Program-made: the position numbers and the translations under genes | Shown here: positions 20,192 to 28,557 of the stretch, in pieces | How the letters are laid out: each line of letters begins with the position of its first letter | How positions within the stretch are numbered: position 1 is the first letter of the stretch | The notes under the pieces: model-generated | Told to the model about the DNA's origin: nothing | What the model saw: only the letters and a program-made list of their open reading frames with translations | The model's database searches: none | NCBI RefSeq assembly: GCF_004345785.1 | Contig: NZ_SLXI01000002.1 | Span: forward strand, 74,470 to 138,469 | Reading direction: 5' to 3' | Length of the DNA stretch: 64,000 nt | Origin: Bisgaardia hudsonensis | GTDB lineage: Bacteria; Pseudomonadota; Gammaproteobacteria; Enterobacterales; Pasteurellaceae

Positions 20192-22099
20192 TTATTTATC
20201 TTTCACTTCCTCAAACTCAGCATCCACAACATCATCATTTGCTTTTCCGCTTTGAGCTTGTTGACCTTGTGCGTCCGCTGCCGCTTGTTGTTGTCCTGCT
20301 TGGATAAGTTTTTCTGAAACTTGTACTAAAGCTTGAACTTTTGCATCAATCTCAGCTTTATCTTCGCCTTTAGCCGCCGCTTCAAGATCCGCTAATGCTT
20401 TCTCAATAGGTGCTTTATCATCAGCAGATAATTTATCGCCTACTTCACCTAATTGTTTACGGGTACTATGGACTAAGTGATCTGCTTGGTTACGAGCTTG
20501 TACTAATTCTTCAAATTTACGATCAGCTTCCGCATTAGCTTCGGCATCACGCACCATTTGTTGAATTTCTTCATCACTTAAACCAGAAGAGGCTTTAATC
20601 GTAATTTGTTGTTCTTTACCAGTACCTTTATCTTTTGCTGAAACGTGGATAATACCGTCTGCATCAATATCAAAAGTTACTTCAATTTGTGGCATACCAC
20701 GAGGTGCTGGGTTAATACCTTCTAGGTTAAATTGACCTAAAGATTTATTTGCAGAGGCTTGTTTACGTTCCCCTTGAAGCACGTGGATAGTTACCGCACT
20801 TTGATTATCTTCTGCTGTTGAGAATACTTGCGATTTCTTCGTTGGAATCGTTGTATTTTTCTCAATTAATGCAGTCATCACACCACCCATAGTTTCAATA
20901 CCTAATGAAAGTGGAGTAACATCTAATAAAAGCACATCTTTTACGCTACCTGATAACACACCGCCTTGTACTGCTGCACCAATCGCCACCGCTTCATCTG
21001 GGTTAACATCACGGCGTGCTTCTTTACCAAAGAATTCAGCTACTTTTTGTTGTACTAATGGCATACGAGTTTGCCCACCAACAAGGATAACATCATTGAT
21101 TTCAGAAACACTTAATCCAGCATCTTTTAAGGCTACTTTTACTGGTTCTAATGAACGAGCAACTAAATCTTCTACTAATGCTTCTAATTTTGCACGAGTT
21201 AATTTAATGTTTAAATGTTTTGGACCTGTCGCATCAGCGGTAATATACGGAAGATTTACATCCGTTTGTTGTGCAGAAGAAAGCTCAATTTTTGCTTTTT
21301 CTCCCGCTTCTTTTAAACGTTGCATTGCTAATGGGTCATTGCGTAAATCAATCGCTTGTTCTTTTTTGAACTCATCAACTAAATAATTGATAACACGGTT
21401 ATCAAAGTCTTCCCCACCTAAGTGAGTATCCCCATTGGTTGATAATACTTCAAAGGTTTTTTCACCACCAACTTCATCAATTTCAATAATTGATAAGTCG
21501 AATGTACCACCACCTAAGTCATAAACAGCGATAGTTTGGTTACCATTACCTTTATCTAAACCATAAGCTAATGCTGCTGCCGTTGGCTCATTAATAATAC
21601 GTTTTACTTCTAATCCAGCGATACGTCCAGCATCTTTTGTTGCTTGACGTTGTGCATCGTTAAAGTACGCAGGCACAGTAATAACCGCCTCAGTTACTTT
21701 CTCACCTAAAAAATCTTCCGCTGTTTTTTTCATTTTTTTCAATACTTCAGCAGAAATTTGTGGTGGTGCCATTTTTTCACCTTTTACATTTACCCAAGCA
21801 TCGCCATTGTCTGCTTTAGTAATTTCAAAAGGCATAATATTTACATCACGTTGTACTTCTTCATCTTCAAAACGGCGACCAATTAAACGTTTAATTGCAA
21901 AAACCGTATTTTTAGGATTGGTTACCGCTTGACGTTTAGCTGGTTGACCAACTAAGGTTTCATTATCATTTGTAAATGCAATAATTGATGGAGTAGTACG
22001 ATCACCTTCTGCATTTTCGATAACACGAGGTTTATCGCCATCCATTACTGCCACACAAGAGTTTGTAGTACCTAAGTCAATACCAATAATTTTTCCCAT
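20192..22099 (-). CDS. dnaK: Chaperone DnaK (Hsp70)
   Basis: ATP-dependent chaperone for folding and stress repair in the cytoplasm. The 635-residue protein starts [20 protein letters not shown] and has the Hsp70 signatures [17 protein letters not shown] and [17 protein letters not shown]. The linker [15 protein letters not shown], a substrate domain and a C-terminal lid ending in the acidic tail [15 protein letters not shown] follow. It is preceded by a strong sigma-32 promoter and followed by a terminator; grpE is not in this window. Confidence 0.98.
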   Translation of the reverse strand: MGKIIGIDLGTTNSCVAVMDGDKPRVIENAEGDRTTPSIIAFTNDNETLVGQPAKRQAVTNPKNTVFAIKRLIGRRFEDEEVQRDVNIMPFEITKADNGDAWVNVKGEKMAPPQISAEVLKKMKKTAEDFLGEKVTEAVITVPAYFNDAQRQATKDAGRIAGLEVKRIINEPTAAALAYGLDKGNGNQTIAVYDLGGGTFDLSIIEIDEVGGEKTFEVLSTNGDTHLGGEDFDNRVINYLVDEFKKEQAIDLRNDPLAMQRLKEAGEKAKIELSSAQQTDVNLPYITADATGPKHLNIKLTRAKLEALVEDLVARSLEPVKVALKDAGLSVSEINDVILVGGQTRMPLVQQKVAEFFGKEARRDVNPDEAVAIGAAVQGGVLSGSVKDVLLLDVTPLSLGIETMGGVMTALIEKNTTIPTKKSQVFSTAEDNQSAVTIHVLQGERKQASANKSLGQFNLEGINPAPRGMPQIEVTFDIDADGIIHVSAKDKGTGKEQQITIKASSGLSDEEIQQMVRDAEANAEADRKFEELVQARNQADHLVHSTRKQLGEVGDKLSADDKAPIEKALADLEAAAKGEDKAEIDAKVQALVQVSEKLIQAGQQQAAADAQGQQAQSGKANDDVVDAEFEEVKDK

Positions 22100-22136
22100 T
22101 TTTATTTCTCCTAGTAAAATTCGTTTGATAACTTCA

Positions 22137-22164
22137 AGATTGGGATAGCTTTTTATTTTTCAAG
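22137..22164 (-). promoter_or_regulatory. Sigma-32 heat-shock promoter of dnaK
   Basis: On the minus strand, CTTGAAA (22158-22164), a 13-bp spacer and CCCAATCT (22137-22144) match the sigma-32 consensus CTTGAAA / CCCCATNT at 14 of 15 positions. It lies 38-65 bp upstream of the dnaK ATG. Confidence 0.88.
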
Positions 22165-22293
22165 TAAATTTTTGAAAAAAACTTAAAAAAAGTGCGGTCA
22201 TTTATTCACGCATTTTATTGCTATCTATACTTGTTACCTAAAATGCGAACAGAAAAATAAATTTCAAGGGGGAAAAATAAATATTTAAGAATT

Positions 22294-22360
22294 AAGTGCG
22301 GTAAGAGGATAAAATTTGAATTGTTTTTAAAACTATAAAAAATTGTACCGCACTTTTAAA
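22294..22360 (-). terminator. Inverted uptake-signal pair downstream of norM
   Basis: AAGTGCGGT (22294-22302) and ACCGCACTT (22347-22355) with an A/T-rich loop resembling the loops at 3-77 and 1056-1131. It lies five bases beyond the norM stop. A lone uptake signal also occurs at about 22190, in the dnaK upstream region. Confidence 0.75.
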
Positions 22361-22364
22361 TGGA

Positions 22365-23759
22365 TTACTTTATATTTTCTAAATGTTTTAATAACGTTTC
22401 ATCAGGTTGATTTTGAATTTTTCGTAAACGTAGTATTAGTAACAATGCTGCAACCGTTAGACTCACTAAAAAACCAATCCAAAATCCTTTAGCACCAAGT
22501 GCAGAAACGATAAGATTGGTACGAGCTAAGCTATAACCCACAGGCATACCGATTCCCCAATAACAGAATAGGGTAATATAAAGCATTACTTGAGTATCTT
22601 TATAGCCCCTTAAAATACCGCTACATACTACTTGAATTGTATCAGAAAATTGATACATTGCTGCAAAAATCAGTAAACTGCCAGCCATATTAATCACCGC
22701 TAAATCAGAAACAAAAATACTCGCAATATTATGTCGGAAATAAATCGTAATAAATGCCGTAAATAACACAATACTAATACCGACAGCAAGTGCTGAATAA
22801 GACACCAATTTTGCTTTTTTGGTCGAGCCTTCTCCTAAAGATTGTCCTACCATAATTGTGGCAGCAGAGCCTAAAGAAAGGGGGATCATAAAAATAAGTG
22901 AGCTTGTATTTAGGGCAATTTGGTGGCTAGCGACCACATTTGCCCCTAATGGCGAAAGCAACAACGCAGTTAAGGCAAATAGCGCGACTTCACAACAGAT
23001 TGCAATGGCAATCGGTAAGCCTAAACGAAGTAATTTATTTAAAGTAGAGAAATTAGGTTTTTCGATAATTTTTTCAAACAACTTTAAATCACGTTGATTT
23101 TTCGCCGCTTTAGAATAAAGGAACATCATCAAAAACATCGCCCAATTCACAATACTTGTCGCAATGCCACAACCGACCGCCCCTAATTCTGGAATCCCTA
23201 ATTTGCCATAAATAAAAATATAATTTAATGGAATATTTAACAGTAATCCCGCAAAAGTGATCACCATTGCTGGTTTAGTTTTTGCCAATCCATCGCTTAA
23301 ACAACGGAAATTAATCATCAATAAATAACCAGGTAATCCCCAAAGCATACAATGTAAATAATCAATAGTAATCTTGGCAAGTTTCTTTTCCATACCCATA
23401 AATTGAATAATCAGATCACTATGATAAAGTATCAAGCCTAAAGGAACACAACTACCTAATACAATCCAAATACCTTGACGTACTTGATGGGCAATTTGAT
23501 CACGTTTTCCTGAGCCATTTAAGTAAGAAATTGTCGGAGGAAGAGCCAATAATAGTCCGAGTCCAAAAAGCACCAAAGGTAACCAAATTGATGCCCCAAC
23601 GGCAATCGCAGCCATATCTGCAGCACTGACACGACCAGCCATAATCGTATCCACAATCCCCATTGAATTTTGAGCCACTTGTGCAAATAGAATCGGCATT
23701 GCAATCAGTACTAATTTCTTTGCTTGTTCGTAATGTGTTTTTATATGGGTAAATATCAT
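22365..23759 (-). CDS. norM: MATE-family multidrug efflux pump NorM
   Basis: A cation-coupled drug exporter of the inner membrane. The 464-residue length and about 12 hydrophobic segments are typical of MATE proteins. Two homologous halves start with [20 protein letters not shown] and [20 protein letters not shown]; each has the VASHQIALN or [10 protein letters not shown] type motif. Convergent with nothing; its start lies 68 bp from the divergent ribE start, so they share a promoter region. Actual drug range cannot be told from sequence. Confidence 0.9.
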   Translation of the reverse strand: MIFTHIKTHYEQAKKLVLIAMPILFAQVAQNSMGIVDTIMAGRVSAADMAAIAVGASIWLPLVLFGLGLLLALPPTISYLNGSGKRDQIAHQVRQGIWIVLGSCVPLGLILYHSDLIIQFMGMEKKLAKITIDYLHCMLWGLPGYLLMINFRCLSDGLAKTKPAMVITFAGLLLNIPLNYIFIYGKLGIPELGAVGCGIATSIVNWAMFLMMFLYSKAAKNQRDLKLFEKIIEKPNFSTLNKLLRLGLPIAIAICCEVALFALTALLLSPLGANVVASHQIALNTSSLIFMIPLSLGSAATIMVGQSLGEGSTKKAKLVSYSALAVGISIVLFTAFITIYFRHNIASIFVSDLAVINMAGSLLIFAAMYQFSDTIQVVCSGILRGYKDTQVMLYITLFCYWGIGMPVGYSLARTNLIVSALGAKGFWIGFLVSLTVAALLLILRLRKIQNQPDETLLKHLENIK

Positions 23760-23827
23760 AACTATCCAATTATTGCTATAATACAGAATTATTAACGATT
23801 CATTAATAAATTAAAGGGAACAATATT

Positions 23828-24439
23828 ATGTTTACAGGTATTATACAGGGCATTGCCCAAATTCATTCTATTATAGAGAAAGATAATTTTAGAACACACA
23901 TCATAAAAATGCCACAACAATTATTAGCAGGATTGCAACTTGGTGCATCGGTTGCACACAATGGCGTGTGTTTAACGGTTACGGCAATCAATGATGATTT
24001 AATCAGTTTCGATTTAATGCAAGAAACCTTACGTATTACTAATTTAGGTGAACTCAAACAAGGTGATTTTGTCAATATTGAACGAGCAATGCAAATGGGA
24101 TCAGAAATTGGTGGACATCTTTTATCAGGGCATATCTATTGCACTGCAAAAGTAGCACAAATTATACCATCGGAAAATAATCTACAAATCTGGTTTGCCT
24201 TACCAAATGAATTAAATGTGATGAAATACATTCTTAAAAAAGGCTTTATCGCCATTGATGGTATTAGCTTAACCATTAGTGATGTCAAAGATAATCAATT
24301 TTCTGTTAATCTCATTCCTGAAACCATTCAACGAACCTTAATTGCGAAAAGAGCGGTCGGAAATTTCGTCAATATTGAAATAGACACGCAAACACAAGCA
24401 ATAGTAGATACGGTAGAGCGTTATTTATCTTCTAAATAG
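23828..24439 (+). CDS. ribE: Riboflavin synthase, alpha subunit
   Basis: Dismutates two 6,7-dimethyl-8-ribityllumazines to riboflavin. The 203-residue protein consists of two lumazine-binding repeats: [15 protein letters not shown] with [16 protein letters not shown] in the first, and [14 protein letters not shown] with [16 protein letters not shown] in the second. The N-terminal MFTGI motif fixes the ATG at 23828, with AAAGGGA upstream. No FMN riboswitch is seen ahead of it; the 5' region of only 68 bp is too short. Confidence 0.95.
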   Translation: MFTGIIQGIAQIHSIIEKDNFRTHIIKMPQQLLAGLQLGASVAHNGVCLTVTAINDDLISFDLMQETLRITNLGELKQGDFVNIERAMQMGSEIGGHLLSGHIYCTAKVAQIIPSENNLQIWFALPNELNVMKYILKKGFIAIDGISLTISDVKDNQFSVNLIPETIQRTLIAKRAVGNFVNIEIDTQTQAIVDTVERYLSSK

Positions 24440-24477
24440 GAACTAATGCAATAACAACGCTTGCATTTTTGATTTAA

Positions 24478-24642
24478 ATGATGCAACAAAAAATTAGTTT
24501 AGCAAAAGCAGATACTGCACTTCAAAATATTACAGATGCCCAAGTAGTAGAAATAACACAAGATTTCTGTCAAACTTGATGCGGGTATGGATACTTGTGA
24601 TGATATGAACTTTGTTGGTAGTGTTGGTTATCAATGGTAATT
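24478..24642 (+). pseudogene. Remnant of an outer membrane protein C terminus
   Basis: Two short frames lie next to each other. One (MQQKISLAKADTALQNIT) stops at 24577. In another frame, starting about 24563, VKLDAGMDTCDDMNFVGSV ends GYQW and then stops. An aromatic C-terminal residue preceded by alternating hydrophobics is typical of outer-membrane barrels, and GYQW endings occur in trimeric autotransporter anchors. The break between the frames and lack of an upstream body suggest a decayed end fragment. Family assignment is weak. Confidence 0.35.
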
Positions 24643-24817
24643 AACTAAATACTATTAGTTAATTAATAATAAGGTCTATATATTTATCAACCTTATTTTT
24701 TTACTTGAAGATATGTTATTACTAAGTATGAATGATGATAAAGGATTATTGACAGCTACTTCAAAACTGTGTAGTTTTCAAGATATCTTTTTTAATGCAA
24801 GAGATATAAACCCGATG

Positions 24818-25651
24818 ATAGAACAAAAAATATTATTAACTGATTGTCCTGATGATAAAGGACTAATCGCTAAAATTACGAATGTTTGTTATAAACATCA
24901 ACTTAATGTTGTTCACAATAATGAATTTGTGGATTTTGAAACTCGTCATTTTTTTATGAGGACCGAATTAGAAGGTATATTTAATGAAGCTTTATTGCTA
25001 GCAGATCTTGAATTTAGTTTGCCTAAAGGTACTAATTGCCAATTAGTTAGCCGAAAAAGAAAAAAAATTGTTATTTTAGTCACTAAAGAAGCCCATTGTC
25101 TTGGGGATATTTTGATGAAAAATTATTATGGGGCCTTAGATCTTGATATTGCAGCCGTTATTGGTAACTACAACACGTTGGGGGAGTTGGTTGCACGTTT
25201 TGATATTCCTTTTCATTATATTAGTCATGAAAGCTTAACTCGAATCGAACATGATAAATTATTGATGGATAAAATAGATGAATATCAACCTGACTATATT
25301 GTTTTGGCAAAATATATGCGTGTATTAAATCCACAATTTGTTGAAAAATACCCTAATCGTGTGATCAATATACATCATTCTTTCTTACCTGCATTTATAG
25401 GAGCGAAACCTTATCAACAGGCTTATCAAAGAGGTGTAAAAATTATTGGGGCAACTGCCCATTTTATTAATAATGAATTGGATCAAGGACCGATTATTGT
25501 TCAAAATGTTATTAATATCGATCATACTTATAATGAAGAAGCGATGATAAAAGCAGGAAGAGATGTTGAAAAAACAGTACTTAGCAAAGCCTTAGATGTT
25601 GTAATGAACGATAAAGTTTTTGTTTATAAAAATAAGACCATTATTTTGTAA
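24818..25651 (+). CDS. purU: Formyltetrahydrofolate deformylase
   Basis: Hydrolyses 10-formyl-THF to formate and THF, balancing one-carbon pools. The 277 residues comprise an N-terminal ACT domain (KILLTDCPDDKGLIAKITN) and a formyltransferase-like domain with ILVTKEAHCLGDIL, NIHHSFLPAFIGAKPY and GATAHFINNELDQGPI (catalytic Asn/His/Asp set). The start is set at MIEQKILL (24818), the N terminus I recall for relatives. In-frame sequence continues upstream to an ATG at 24713, and its translation echoes the ACT motif (see findings). The ribosome-binding site before 24818 is poor. Confidence 0.9.
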   Translation: MEQKILLTDCPDDKGLIAKITNVCYKHQLNVVHNNEFVDFETRHFFMRTELEGIFNEALLLADLEFSLPKGTNCQLVSRKRKKIVILVTKEAHCLGDILMKNYYGALDLDIAAVIGNYNTLGELVARFDIPFHYISHESLTRIEHDKLLMDKIDEYQPDYIVLAKYMRVLNPQFVEKYPNRVINIHHSFLPAFIGAKPYQQAYQRGVKIIGATAHFINNELDQGPIIVQNVINIDHTYNEEAMIKAGRDVEKTVLSKALDVVMNDKVFVYKNKTIIL

Positions 25652-25674
25652 AGAATTAATTATATATTTTCCAC

Positions 25675-25702
25675 TTGATTTTTTATAAAATTTAGGTATC
25701 TT
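25675..25702 (+). promoter_or_regulatory. Promoter for the lysine riboswitch-lysW transcript
   Basis: TTGATT (25675-25680), a 16-bp spacer and TATCTT (25697-25702) resemble a sigma-70 promoter placed just before the aptamer. Confidence 0.5.
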
Positions 25703-25705
25703 GTT

Positions 25706-25884
25706 AAGCACCTTATAGGTAGAGGTGCAATTACTATAAGTATTTTTTCGGAGTGGATAACGTTGATGAAAAATGAAAGGAGTAATTGCCGAAATCAGTT
25801 AAGAGTCATTTTAATTGGTTGGTGGCGTGTTCGAAAGGAACGTCACTGTCATAGTTATCTTTTTTACTATGGAGCGCTACTGGC
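25706..25884 (+). ncRNA. Lysine riboswitch (L box)
   Basis: The conserved core elements appear in order: AGAGGTGC (25721-25728), GAAAGG (25775-25780), GCCGAA (25788-25793), a GAAA-capped helix (25822-25843), ACTGTCATAGT (25845-25855), its partner ACTAT, and GGAGCGCTACTGG (25871-25883) closing P1 with GGTAG. These are the hallmarks of the five-helix lysine aptamer. Downstream, GTTCTCC (25938-25944) can pair with GGAAGAAC (25960-25967), which contains the lysW ribosome-binding site. That suggests translational control. Lysine binding should therefore shut off the transporter gene. Confidence 0.92.
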
Positions 25885-25970
25885 TAGATTAAATATATAT
25901 TGCCTATTTATTATATTTTTCATATCTTCTCTCGGTGGTTCTCCCTTAAATTTAATACAGGAAGAACAAA

Positions 25971-27503
25971 ATGGAATTAGTCAATTATTCAACGTCAGTT
26001 TGGTCGATTGTCCCCCCTATATTAGCGTTATTATTAGCGATTGTTACTCGTCGAGTCATTTTATCATTGAGTCTTGGTATTATTATTGGTTCATTAATGT
26101 TGAGCGATTTTAATATTATGAATACGCTTTCTTATTTATTAAAAAGTGTGTCTTCTTTAGTATATAGTACCGAAGAAGGAAGTATTGCGTTTAATTGGGA
26201 TACTATCAATATTATTTTATTCTTAGTATTACTAGGTATTTTGACCGCACTTTTAAGTATTTCAGGCAGTAATCAAGCCTTTGCAAATTGGGCTCAAAAA
26301 CGTATTAAAGGACGTCGAGGGGCAAAATTAATGGCAGCTTCTTTGGTTTTTGTTACTTTTATTGATGATTATTTTCATAGTCTTGCAGTGGGGGCAATTG
26401 CTCGTCCCGTAACGGATAAATTTAAAGTATCTCGTGCAAAATTAGCTTATATTCTTGATTCAACTGCTGCTCCGATGTGTGTGATGATGCCAGTATCAAG
26501 TTGGGGTGCTTATATTATTACTTTAATTTCAGGGCTATTAGCTACTTATTCTATTACTGAATATTCACCTATTGGTGCATTTATGGCAATGAGCGCAATG
26601 AACTTTTATGCAATTTTTTCTATTGTGATGGTATTTTTTGTTGCTTATTTTTCATTTGATCTTGGTTCGATGGCAAGACATGAAAGATTAGCCTTGGAAG
26701 CTCCTGAGAATGATGAGATTGAAGCTAGTGTTGACGGTCATGTGCGTAATTTGATTTTACCTATTGTAGTATTAATTTTATCAACGGTTTCTATGATGAT
26801 TTATACAGGTTATCAAGCACTGGTGGCAGATAATAATCCATTTACAATATTAGGAGCATTTGAAAATACAACAGTAGGTATTTCGTTGGTTGTTGGTGGA
26901 GTATCCTCTATTATTGTTGCGACATTTTGTATTTTAATCGATCGCCAAGTGAGCGTTGCAGAATATGTAAAATCGTGGGGTATTGGTATTAGATCAATGT
27001 TAGGTGCTATTTTGATTCTGTGTTTTGCTTGGACAATAAATTCTGTGGTAAAAGATATGCAAACAGGGACTTATTTAGCAAGTCTTGTTTCAGATAGTTT
27101 ACCTATAGCAATTTTACCTGCTTTATTATTTGTACTTGGCTCTGTTATGGCATTTTCTACCGGAACAAGCTGGGGAACATTTGGGATTATGTTACCGATT
27201 GCCGCGGCAATGGCAGCAAGTGCTGCACCAGAATTAATGTTGCCTTGTTTATCTGCGGTAATGGCTGGGGCTGTATGTGGTGATCATTGTTCGCCGATTT
27301 CAGATACGACAATTCTTTCTTCTACTGGTGCAAAATGTAATCATATAGACCATGTAACTAGTCAATTACCTTATGCCTTAACATTGGCTGTAGCCACTAT
27401 TGTTGGCTTTTTAGTAGTTGGTTTTACACTTTCAGGTACATTAGGGTTTATTGCAACAGCAGTAACCCTTGCAATATTAGTGTTGATTTTAAAGAAACGT
27501 TAA
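25971..27503 (+). CDS. lysW: NhaC-superfamily transporter, probable lysine importer LysW
   Basis: A 510-residue inner-membrane protein with about 11-13 hydrophobic segments and the NhaC-type motifs ATRRVILSLSLGIIIGSLML-like start (TRRVILSLSLGI), FIDDYFHSLAVGA, DSTAAPMCVMMPVSSWGAY, STGTSWGTFGIMLPIAA and GDHCSPISDTTILSSTGAK. Sodium/proton antiporter is the default family label. The lysine riboswitch directly upstream instead points to lysine transport, as comparative studies proposed for LysW in Haemophilus relatives. AGGAAG precedes the ATG by seven bases. Monocistronic. Confidence 0.85.
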   Translation: MELVNYSTSVWSIVPPILALLLAIVTRRVILSLSLGIIIGSLMLSDFNIMNTLSYLLKSVSSLVYSTEEGSIAFNWDTINIILFLVLLGILTALLSISGSNQAFANWAQKRIKGRRGAKLMAASLVFVTFIDDYFHSLAVGAIARPVTDKFKVSRAKLAYILDSTAAPMCVMMPVSSWGAYIITLISGLLATYSITEYSPIGAFMAMSAMNFYAIFSIVMVFFVAYFSFDLGSMARHERLALEAPENDEIEASVDGHVRNLILPIVVLILSTVSMMIYTGYQALVADNNPFTILGAFENTTVGISLVVGGVSSIIVATFCILIDRQVSVAEYVKSWGIGIRSMLGAILILCFAWTINSVVKDMQTGTYLASLVSDSLPIAILPALLFVLGSVMAFSTGTSWGTFGIMLPIAAAMAASAAPELMLPCLSAVMAGAVCGDHCSPISDTTILSSTGAKCNHIDHVTSQLPYALTLAVATIVGFLVVGFTLSGTLGFIATAVTLAILVLILKKR

Positions 27504-27520
27504 TAGAATAGATATTAATA

Positions 27521-27550
27521 AAAAATACGGCAAAATGCCGTATTTTTTAT
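27521..27550. terminator. Bidirectional terminator between lysW and fdhD
   Basis: 12-bp arms (AAAAATACGGCA and TGCCGTATTTTT) around an AAA loop; A- and T-runs on both sides let it serve both convergent genes. Confidence 0.9.
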
Positions 27551-27559
27551 TGGAGATTT

Positions 27560-28381
27560 TTACTTAATATATAAACGTGTTTTATGTGTATAAATATTCG
27601 CTTTACCTTCTCGTGCAAAGCCAATTAAGGTGAGATTGCTTTCGTCTGCGATTTGTACGGCAAGATCCGTTGCTGCGGACATAACGACAAGCATTTCGAT
27701 ACCTACACTTATTGTTTTTTGTACCATTTCGTAACTAGCTCGGCTCGTAGTGATAATAAAACCTTTGGGGGAACCATTTTTTACATACCAACCGAGCAAT
27801 TTATCTAGAGCTATATGACGGCCTACATCTTCTCTGATTGCTACAAATTCACCTTGTGTATTGAAAAAAGCTGCAGCGTGAGTCGCACCTGTTTGCTTTC
27901 CTAATTCTTGCATTTCTTTGACTTTTTTTAGGCAGTTATCAAGCAAAGCTATATTAAAAGTAAAAGTGCGGTCTAAAATAGGCAGTTTTTTTATGACTTG
28001 ATTAAGTTGCTCTGTACCACAAATTCCGCAACCAGTTTTTCCAGATAGAGTACGACGATGATCTTTAAAATGAACAAAACAGCGTGAAGATATTTCGAGT
28101 TGGATCTCAATGCCATTTATTTTTTCTTCTATATCAATACCATAAATGTCCTTTGGGTTTTCAATAATTCCTTCTGTGATAGAAAAACCTATTGCAAAAT
28201 CTTCAAGATTTTTAGGTGACGCCATCATGACTGTATGAGATATACCATTGTATACGAGCGCAATAGGGGATTCTTTAGCTAGAATATCTTCCTTTTCTAA
28301 ATAAGAAATATTATCATTTTTATTTGTCAAGCTTTTTTGTTTATTTATGTAACTAATTTTCTTTTTTGTGATCCAAGTCAT
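27560..28381 (-). CDS. fdhD: Formate dehydrogenase sulfurtransferase/accessory protein FdhD
   Basis: Moves sulfur from IscS to the molybdenum cofactor of formate dehydrogenase, which is required for activity. The 273-residue protein has the essential CxxC in SGKTGCGICGTEQ, an N-terminal LAKESPIALVYNGISHTVMM segment and EDVGRHIALDKLLGW with FIITTSRASYEMVQK. It is divergent from fdxGHI, an order known from H. influenzae. An uptake signal is embedded near 27965. Confidence 0.94.
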   Translation of the reverse strand: MTWITKKKISYINKQKSLTNKNDNISYLEKEDILAKESPIALVYNGISHTVMMASPKNLEDFAIGFSITEGIIENPKDIYGIDIEEKINGIEIQLEISSRCFVHFKDHRRTLSGKTGCGICGTEQLNQVIKKLPILDRTFTFNIALLDNCLKKVKEMQELGKQTGATHAAAFFNTQGEFVAIREDVGRHIALDKLLGWYVKNGSPKGFIITTSRASYEMVQKTISVGIEMLVVMSAATDLAVQIADESNLTLIGFAREGKANIYTHKTRLYIK

Positions 28382-28455
28382 TATTTTTTCTCTTTATCAA
28401 TATCTTTTGTGTGGATTTAGACTAAAAAAAGTCGTAATCTAGACATGTATATTTT

Positions 28456-28476
28456 TTGTTAATAATTTATTAACAA
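28456..28476. promoter_or_regulatory. 21-bp palindrome in the fdhD-fdxG divergent region
   Basis: TTGTTAATAA, one T, then TTATTAACAA form a perfect dyad located 75 bp from the fdhD start and 82 bp from the fdxG start. It does not have the TTGAT-N4-ATCAA spacing of FNR, and I do not recognise the regulator. Formate dehydrogenase-N genes are usually controlled by anaerobiosis and nitrate. Confidence 0.45.
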
Positions 28477-28557
28477 TTATATAGCAACCTAATGAATTTA
28501 AATCTACTATAAATTATCCCAATAATCTATATTTTGGGGTAAAAGGAGTATCTTTAT

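Noticed and set aside
20192-22099. Long opposite-strand frame within dnaK (for example 21096-21386)
   Set aside because: Antisense shadow of a highly conserved gene.
25763-26113. 116-codon plus-strand frame ahead of lysW
   Set aside because: It covers the lysine riboswitch and runs into lysW in another frame; its protein has no family features.
28456-28476. FNR site upstream of fdxG
   Set aside because: The half-sites TTGTT and AACAA are 11 bp apart instead of four, so the dyad does not fit FNR.
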